Below are positions 56,640-64,000 of a stretch of DNA of 64,000 nucleotides, piece by piece; positions within the stretch are counted from its first letter, which is position 1; each line of letters starts with the position of its first letter. Source of the DNA: Cryptomeria japonica (taxonomy: Eukaryota; Streptophyta; Pinopsida; Cupressales; Cupressaceae); assembly GCF_030272615.1 (NCBI RefSeq), contig NC_081413.1, positions 724,235,149 through 724,299,148 of the forward strand, read 5' to 3'. A program made the position numbers and the translations under genes. The notes beneath the pieces are model-generated. The model was not told the DNA's origin. It saw only the letters and a list, made by a program, of their open reading frames with translations, and ran no database searches.

Positions 56640-57290
56640 TTACATCAGTCCTCACTATCGTCCTCATTACAGTCCCCATTTACATCCTTACTTTGCATAA
56701 GTCCTCACTATTTTCCTCATTGTAGTCCCCATTTACGTCCCTACTTTGCATAAGTCCCCATTTAAGTCCTTACTTTGCATAAATCCTCATTATCATCCTC
56801 ATTTACGTCCTTACTTTACACAAGTTTTGCATAGTCCTCATTATCATCCTCATTAAAGTCCCCATTTACATCCTTACTTTTCATAAGTCCCCATTTACAT
56901 CCTTACTTTGCATAAGTCCTCATTATCATCCTCATAAGTCCTCACTATCGTCCTCATTATAGTCCTCATTTACATCCTTACTTTGCATAGTCTTCATCTA
57001 CATCCTCATAAAGTTCCCATATACAACGTTGTAATCTTCACACAAGTCCTTGCATAGTTTTACATAGTTTTTATAAAGTCCTCATTTGTGTCCCATTAGC
57101 TTCCTCATAATCTTTACATATAATCCTCATATCGTCGTCGTAATATTTGCATAAGTCCTTGCATAGTCACCATAATATTTGCATATAATCCTCATACGGC
57201 CATCATAATCTTTGCATATAGTCCTTTCATAGTCGTCATAATCCTCGCATAAGTCCTTGCATAGTCTTCATTCTCACAAGGTATAGGGTC
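56640..57290. repeat. Degenerate minisatellite based on AGTCCTCAT
   Basis: Units like AGTCCTCACTATCGTCCTCA, CCCCATTTACATCCTTACTT and TTGCATAAGTCC are repeated dozens of times with shuffled order. The array is about 650 bp and lies about 280 bp upstream of the gag-like relic. Confidence 0.9.
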
Positions 57291-57567
57291 AAATCATTTA
57301 TCTCCATTTTGTATTATCTTCAAATTTAGGTTGTTTCCTAGTCCAAGTCCAAAGTCGCATGGTCATTCTTTAGGATTTTATCTTGTCTTTCCTTAATCCA
57401 ATTTGTCAAAAAAAATCAAAAATATAAGTTGCATTTGTCATCTTGAGTTGCATTTGTTCATTTTCAAAATTCTCAAAAAAAAAAAAAAGGGTTGCACTTT
57501 CATCCCTTAGTTGCATTGCATTTCATCCCTAAATTCCAAAAATCCAAAAAAAAAGGCATATAGTGCA

Positions 57568-59535
57568 ATGGTTGAAACAAGCTCTCAAACTTCTAGGAGA
57601 CATTATCCTTATCAAAGATCCAACTTTTGTGGGACCATGTCATTACAACCAAACAATCAATCATATCAATCCAACATATACATGTCCCAAAATGTGCATC
57701 AAACTTATCAGGAACAAACAAGTGACATACCTATTTCTCCATCACTTGAAGAGAAACTAGCTCGAGAAATAGAGGTCTTAGAAAAAAAAAAGTTAAAAAA
57801 AGTGAAGAGAGTAGATCTCAGATGTCCAAAACTATTTCAAAAATTTGGAGATCCCAATACAAACTTAGAGCCAGTTGATGTGCGAGCTCTTATTATGCAA
57901 TCAGACATACTAGCTATTCTAACACAAATAAGCATGAGAAACCAATATCAACAACAAACACATCCAACAATGCAAGTCCAACAAACAACACAACTCTCAG
58001 CACCACAAATTGCACAAACAAGTCAACCACTACCAAGGTCACACACAATTACACAATCAATTTTGCCTTCAGTCACATCACATGTCTATGCCTCTTATGT
58101 CTTCAAATACACCACCAAGGGTGTCCCGAATGAATGCAAGTGTATTTACAAACATGTCACCCTTTGGACATCAATTGAACATGGTCAATGTGTCACATAT
58201 CATGCAACAAGGTAATATGCCCGTGTCTCGCAAAGACTCTTCCCATCAAGACTTTGTACCTCAAGTAGCCTCCATATCTTCCACCATTTCCTCATACCCT
58301 GAAGTCGCACAGGAGCAGTTCGCACCATCTTTATCCAATAACTTAGCCTCTCAAGGGCTATTCACAATAAGCTTCCAAGCTAATACAATTCAGTATGCTA
58401 GTCCCTTCCATGCTTCATAAATTCAAGACCCAATCACATTGTATACTCCTATTAAAGTGAGTCCCATTCAAAATCCTTTCTCATCAGGCCAAAGGGTTGA
58501 AACCTTCCAAGAGTCTCCCATGCATATCCAAACTCCTACCTCATGTCAAGAGGATAATCCAAAGTCAGAAGAAATGAGTCCTAAAATAAATTAGCATCAA
58601 TAACAAAACCTTCCATCTTACCCAATTTTTTATCAAGATCTCACCTACAAAGAATCTCATGAAGATCCCCTCATCCTTCTGTATTCCATTCATGATCATC
58701 CCCTTCCATCTCCAGAGTAAATGCCTTTCCAAGTCCCATTCAACATCCAATTCCTAAGAAAGGTCATGATATCCCTTCCATTCACAATGTTCCAATTCGA
58801 GATAAGGAGAAAAGCATAAAATCCAATGATCCAATTCAAAATAAAGAGCAAAGCACAAACTCCAATGATCTAATTCAAAATCAAGAGCAAACCACAAACT
58901 CCAATGATCCTATTCCAAGTCAAGATCGAAGATTCCCTTCATCTAATCCTCCTAATCTTCCACAAGATCCCATCACCCCTATCAAATCTATTCATGAACC
59001 ACTTACCTATCAAATGGGTTCCTCCACTTTCATTCAAGCCAATATACTTCATGATCCTCTTCCATATCAAAATCCAAGTGTCTCTTCTTCTAAATTCCAA
59101 CATAAATATATCTATTCATCCTTCAAATCCATTTTCAGTCCTTTTATTCCAAAATCAAAGTCTTCCTCCCTTCCATCCATCTTAGGACCCTACATTCCTC
59201 CATCACATGCCCATATGACCCCTAGCTCACTATTCAATTGCCTTTTCATAAATCAAGATCATCAAAGGCACACATCTCTGAGCACCTTCAAACTATCTAC
59301 TTATACCAACCCATCCAAAAGACCTCCATATCATTCCTATTCATCCATGAATCATGTTCCGTTTGGAAGCAATTCAAATGTCAAGCATAAAATCCATAAG
59401 TCCAAAAATCCACATACATCAAAAGATCAACATGTCTCATCTAAAATACATGCCAAATCAAAGTTAAATCTGATCCAAAAGATGAAAGCAATTTTCAAAA
59501 GGCCACAAAGACCCATTAAACAAGAAGAAAAATAA
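57568..59535 (+). pseudogene. Low-complexity gag-like relic of the LARD-like element
   Basis: From ATG 57568 the frame is open to about 58130, shifts (57568-58215, then 58010-58420), and returns to the first frame by 58790-59535. Near the start are a Gln/Asn-rich part and a Lys-rich helix (EEKLAREIEVLEKKKLKK). The middle is Gln/Thr/Ser-rich. The end is Ser/Pro/His-rich with a basic tail. No CCHC knuckle or enzyme motif is present. A 15-residue repeat with NSNDPIQNKEQ occurs three times (58793-58916). It is probably a gag or gag-derived protein, but unproven. Confidence 0.55.
58793..58916. repeat. Coding tandem repeat, unit 45 bp, three copies
   Basis: CCAATGATCCAATTCAAAAT-type units of 45 bp (15 codons) keep the reading frame. 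This supports past translation of the relic. Confidence 0.85.
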
Positions 59536-60030
59536 AAAACTATGTGGGTTCCTAAATTGTTCATAGAAGAAATACATTCCAAAGGATCATAAAGAAAAAA
59601 AAAATCAAAATCAATGTGGATTCCCATAAAAGCATTGCATTCTAAAGAAATAATCAAAAGTGGCATCTAGACTTCTTGTTCCAAAAGCTTCCTTCAATTG
59701 TCCATCTACACATCTTCCACTTCCCAAATCTATTCTTCCATCACCTCCTTTATCAATTTTGGGTCCTTATGTCCCGAATTCCACATCCACTCCATCAAAA
59801 TCTTAAAATCCAAAATCCACTTGTCCTCCATCACTCCACCACCTCTTAATGTGTGTTCCAACATTGATCTTGAAGACATTTCCATCCATTCTCGCTCAAA
59901 TCTTCCAACATCCTATCTATCATCTAGCATCTCTTTTTCCAATCTTCCATACCTCCCATTTAATCTTTTGCATAAATCCTTCATTTGTGAAATAGGCATT
60001 TGTGTCATTTGTCACATGTTCGCCCACACT
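59536..60030 (+). pseudogene. C-terminal part of the gag-like relic
   Basis: The frame continues past stops with K-TMWVPK and KSMWIPIK motifs (about 59536-59640), then a Ser/Ile/Leu-rich stretch up to about 60030. The repeated MW(V/I)P motif may be a functional element of this family. I cannot assign a domain. Confidence 0.4.
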
Positions 60031-62714
60031 TAATCTTGTGTTCAGTCTATTTCTTAGATATCTATTCATGAAACGCTTTAGAATCTAAGGTTGTTCCTCT
60101 TTAACACTATCTTTTGGTTAGGATGCATACTCAATCCAGAAAGAGAATCACTTTTTGTATCTTGATATCGACATCTTCATATTACTATATCTCACACACT
60201 ATATCAATCACTCTATATCATTATGATCTCTCAAGTGAAGACATGACTGGTGAAAAATCTAAAATCCTACTTTAGTGTCGTTGTAATTATCAAACCTATG
60301 TGAGATTCATTTCTTACAAGCCAATGCACAAAAGAATCAATAAGAGAAAAAGCAATATCAAAGGATCAAAAGAAAAAGAAAATGCAATGAAATGCAATAT
60401 CAAAATGCTTGGCTTTGGGAACATGCGAGTAACTCCATCGGGGCTATGGACTCCGAGCTGGAAATGGAGCAATATTTGTGAGATTGCAATGATAAATTCG
60501 TCAGAGCTATGAATGCTTGCTAGCAATGAGGCTCTATCCAGGATGCTTTTGAAGTCAGGATAACTCACGTAGCTAGTCATGTTGGATTTTAACAATTATA
60601 ATAATCATATGAGCCGGAATAAACCCACTTGCACACACAGGGGTAATTAAAGACTAAGTACCTTGATCTTGTTGGCAAAATGGTCAGCACTTCCCTCATG
60701 ATCACTTTGGTATTCTTCTTCCCTTTTTAGTATGCTTCCTAGTTGCTAGACATGTGTGGTTGAATTTTTTGATGGTTCTAAGTGTGGGTTGGGTCTCTAT
60801 CTTTGAAATGTTCAGGAACACTTATTTGGGTGGCACTAGATGTTGTGATGATTTTATACATCACCCTTTTTGCAAATGGAGACCTCTACACTTGGGGGTA
60901 AGTTTTATCCACTCTATCCTTTCTGTCACATCTCCCATTATCCTTCCTCTAATGTACATTACCCTATTTACATCTATCTTTTTTCTCCATCTTTGATCTT
61001 GGCAAAGCTAAGGATCCTCATAAGTATCAAGTATCCTCTCTGCTTCACCTTATCCATACCCTCTAGTCCATATCCCTTATCTATTCCTTGCTTCCATTAT
61101 CCATTACTACCTATGATCTTGCTTCTTCTATCCATATCCTATCTCCATCCACATCCCCTTTCTTTCCCTTGATCTTGATCAAAACAAAGGACAAAAAAGA
61201 AAAAATGCAAAAACATGGTTTCAAAAAAGCTCTTGACATGTCCCTTCATGTAGACCACATGCCATTTAATGCACCATTCCATCACCTTACATTGTCAAAT
61301 CCCTTAGCTTAGAAACATTTTATCCATCGCGTAATAGTCCTTAGAAACCAGCTCATCTTTGATTCCATAATAAGTTACCTCCATCTTTTTCCTATCCATC
61401 TTCACCTCAATAATTCATTCATCCACTCATAATATTCCTTGGCTTGCTAGACACTGGGGGCATAGCTGAAAAAAGCAAAAAAATCATATAATGTCCTAAA
61501 AAAAATCCAAAGAATCATATAATGTCTTGAAATAATCCTAAAAATTAGATAAAGTCCTGGAAAATTACCAAAAACATCTAGATAAAGTCCTGAAAAAATC
61601 AATCCAAAAGAATTCAAATATCAATCCACAAAATAAATCAAAAATCAAAATCAATCAAAAAATTTGCAATAAAATCTCGCAAGAATCAAACACCCTAGCA
61701 AATATCCAGCAAATGCTTCGCATTAAGTTAACAAAGGATACAACTATCTAAGCAACAATCTGCAATCAACTGATCAAGTTGTCTTATCAATCGTATCAAT
61801 ATCCATATCAAGTGATCATTATCTTGTCTTAAACTGAAGAGGATACACTTGAAATCAAACAAGTCATTCTTAAACGGGGTCCACACTTTCTGAGATCAGA
61901 CATTATCAACTATCATATCAAGCAATCAAGAACTAAGGTACAAATCAGTATAGCTATTGAATTTTATCCTAGTTAGTCTCTATATTTCATCATTTGGTGA
62001 CAGATCATGTTCCTATGCTACTCAAGGATGTCCACAAGTGACTAGAGGAGCTATGATGGGCATTATATATTTCTTTGTTTGTTGTTTATGGTGTAAACCA
62101 ATGAAGTTTTGGGCCAATGGTGCCTTGGGTGTCTATGTTGGTACATTCATTCTATAAAAACCTCATGCAAAATATCATGGATAGTTATGCTTGTGACTAC
62201 CCCACATACCTCAACCCTAGGCATTATTCCCAGAATGGAGGGTTCACTCCTTGTCAGCTATGTCTTTGTTTCTTCAATGAGATATCTTTGCATCTTGGTT
62301 CCTTATACCCTAATGTGCAAATCTCTAGTGTTACATAATAAGGCTCGGTGATGAATATATATTGCGCTATGAATAAAGGCACAAAAGTTCATGAAAACTA
62401 TTATCTTCATTTTCAGTCTATCATATCAATCTTCCTTAATTGCTTTTAATTATCATCTTTCATTCTATTTCATTCTAAGGTTCATTCTCTCATATTCTAT
62501 CTCAATATCATCTTCATATCACCTATCTCTATCTCTATCTCTAATCAATTAATTATTCTTCTTTCATCTAACATTCTTCTTCTTTCGAGAGGTCATTTAT
62601 ACCTTTAATGCATAAACAATCTCTCGAGGGGGCATTACACCCTAAGCATCACTAGGGCATATTGGGGCAGAAATTTTTTGTTGTCTTTGAAACAACATCG
62701 TTTTGACATTGTCT
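60031..62714. other. 3' non-coding part of the LARD-like element
   Basis: No enzyme domain is seen. It includes a purine-rich CTAGACACTGGGGGCATA stretch (61448-61465) and a degenerate 30-bp tandem repeat (about 61490-61620) with AATCATATAATGTCCT- and AGATAAAGTCCTG-type units. Short ORFs here have no recognisable family. Confidence 0.55.
61485..61620. repeat. Degenerate tandem repeat, unit about 30-40 bp
   Basis: Units with (A/G)ATAA(A/T)GTCCTGAAAAA recur about four times. The array is A-rich, inside the 3' region of the LARD-like element. Confidence 0.75.
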
Positions 62715-62728
62715 CAAAGAGGGGCAAA
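62715..62728 (+). other. Polypurine tract of the LARD-like element
   Basis: CAAAGAGGGGCAAA sits directly before TGTAAACACC. This is the usual gypsy/LARD plus-strand primer position and form. Confidence 0.85.
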
Positions 62729-63710
62729 TGTAAACACCTAAAAATGTCTCATTGATCATGTACCAATTATTCGTCTAATTGATTAAATAATTCTTTAATT
62801 ATTTAATTAAATTAATTAATCTTATTCTTCTAAAATCACATTTCTTCATCATATTACTAATTATCCTATTTCTATTTCTATTTCTAATCAATTAATCATT
62901 TAACCCTTTTCTAAATATTAATTATTTAATTAATTTTGATTTTAATCCTTTAATTGAATAGTCTTTATTATTTAATTAAATTCACATTTCTAAATAATTA
63001 AATAACTTCTTTAAATTATTTAATTAACTAATTCATTCTTTTAAATCCAAATTCCCAAATTCTAATTTCATCTAATTTCATTAATTCTTCAAATTCAAAT
63101 TCAAATTCATATTTCTTCTAATTTCATCTAAATTCAAATACGCGTGCATGATTTCAAAAATCAAATTGAAAATCAAAGTCAAATCCTAAATATATTCAAA
63201 TAACAAATTGAATTTAAAATAAATTCAATATTTAAAACAATTCTCACGCAAAGATTAAATTGGAAATCAAAGTCGAAGTTCAAGCACATGCTAAATTATT
63301 CAATTCAATTAATTGATTAATTAAATCAATTATCTTTCCAATCTCTATTCTATCTTCCACTTTGCTTTTTTCCAAAAAGCTTTCAATCAATCATCTCCAG
63401 TTAACTATTCAATCTATTTTAATCGATCAATTCAATTAATTGATTAATTACATCATTCTTTAATTCTCCTTCAATCATTCTTTTTCATCTTTCAATCAGC
63501 TTTTCCTCTAACAATTAACTCGTTTATTTATTCAATCTATTATATTCCACCTCCAAATCAACAGTTCAACTATCAATCAACATGTGAGCTCACATGTGTT
63601 CCACCTCTCAATCAATCTCACCCAAAAATCTATAAATTCAGGATCAATTCTCCATTTTCAATCGAATCAGGAACTTTGAATCTTTGTGTCAACTATAAGT
63701 TACCAACGCA
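62729..63710 (+). repeat. LTR of the LARD-like element
   Basis: Begins TGTAAACACCTAAAAATG after the polypurine tract and ends CCAACGCA. It is 982 bp and very AT-rich in the middle (AATTAATTAAT blocks, 62780-63480). The internal-start repeat follows at 63713. It therefore serves both as the 3' LTR of 54337-62728 and as the apparent 5' LTR of what follows. Confidence 0.8.
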
Positions 63711-64000
63711 ATATCTAAGAGCCACCATATCATAAAGAAGAGAAGAACAATGGAAGCCATGGTGCAAAATACAAAGTTTTATATTGTTCGATTTGATTCT
63801 ATTATGCACCTATTTCATTAGTTTATATCTGGATTTCTTGAATAGTTAAGGAATTCATGATTTTCCTTATTTCCTATTTAGCGATGACGATTTTAAGCAT
63901 ATGCAAGTCCCTTTTCCATTAGTTTACTCCATGCTTTAATTTTCCATGATGCATAATTATGTGGAGTTAAATATGGGAAATTATGAGGACCCATAACAAA
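63711..64000 (+). mobile_element. Internal start of a second LARD-like copy, cut by window edge
   Basis: ATATCTAAGAGCCACCATA is followed by the same order of blocks as 54337-54565 (AAGAACAATGGAAGC, TTAGTTTAT-like, AATAGTTAAGGA, TCCTTATTTCCTATT, GATTTTAAG). The element continues outside the window. Confidence 0.75.

Larger units (their letters stand above)
54337..62728 (+). mobile_element. LARD-like LTR element internal region (non-autonomous), 5' LTR missing
   Basis: A polypurine tract and LTR end this region on the right (62715-63710). A second copy of its first 230 bp begins at 63713, right after that LTR, which shows that 54337 is the original internal start. It has a long leader with tandem repeats, one low-complexity gag-like relic (57568-60030) and no recognisable protease, integrase or reverse transcriptase in about 8.4 kb. 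That fits a large retrotransposon derivative. No 5' LTR lies at 54336. Copia 2 gag abuts instead. Confidence 0.7.

Noticed and set aside
59014-59535. Independent host gene at this ORF
   Set aside because: It is in frame with the upstream gag-like relic and shares its low complexity, so it is part of the LARD-like element.

Overview
This window looks like repeat-dominated nuclear DNA from a large-genome seed plant. The nested Ty1-copia, LARD-like, L1-type LINE and hAT relics, the AT-rich spacers and the CCGGT-rich LTR family with a G-run near its end fit a gymnosperm such as a conifer, but that placement is an inference from style. I found no intact host gene, no rRNA, tRNA or other RNA gene, and no CRISPR array. 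Almost every coding stretch is a transposon gene broken by stops and frameshifts.

Layout. 1-866: the 3' part of a copia-type LTR and a decayed primer site. 2863-9335: a complete-ended but dead Ty1-copia element on the minus strand (LTRs of 370 and 371 bp, target duplication TTTAA), with an unidentified 1.55-kb insertion splitting gag. 11480-12800: plus-strand copia debris and short tandem repeats. 13199-19903: a minus-strand LTR element (LTRs of 774 and 765 bp, duplication GGTAA) with zinc-knuckle gag and a long unknown ORF but no pol, so probably non-autonomous. 20300-29310: inverted copies of a membrane-protein gene fragment around an AT-rich core, with three 5'-truncated LINE pieces between them.

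29960-47650: a LINE RNase H fragment cut first by a solo LTR (30038-31010, duplication GGAAG) and then by a block of about 15.2 kb (about 31171-46379). The two ends of that block share GGCGAA-type subterminal motifs. It carries a minus-strand hAT transposase relic, itself cut by a solo LTR (42808-44481, duplication TACTG), and a plus-strand gene of about 1,360 codons containing a G-patch-like motif and a coiled coil. A roughly 266-bp tandem array lies upstream of that gene. This is the best candidate for something undescribed: a very large two-gene hAT-like transposon.

47845-54336: a second minus-strand Ty1-copia element, its reverse transcriptase split by a 1,791-bp solo LTR (49661-51451). 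Its 5' end is lost where it meets a plus-strand LARD-like element (54337-62728). That element has a repeat-rich leader, a low-complexity gag-like relic, a polypurine tract and a 982-bp LTR (62729-63710). A second copy of its internal start follows the LTR to the window edge.

The genes do not form a cellular pathway. Each group served its own element's mobility. The nesting gives a relative order of events: LINE, then solo LTR and hAT-like block; hAT transposase, then solo LTR; copia 2, then solo LTR. Boundaries given to the base rest on terminal dinucleotides plus target duplications read by eye. Those marked approximate rest on homology only. All similarity statements are by eye.
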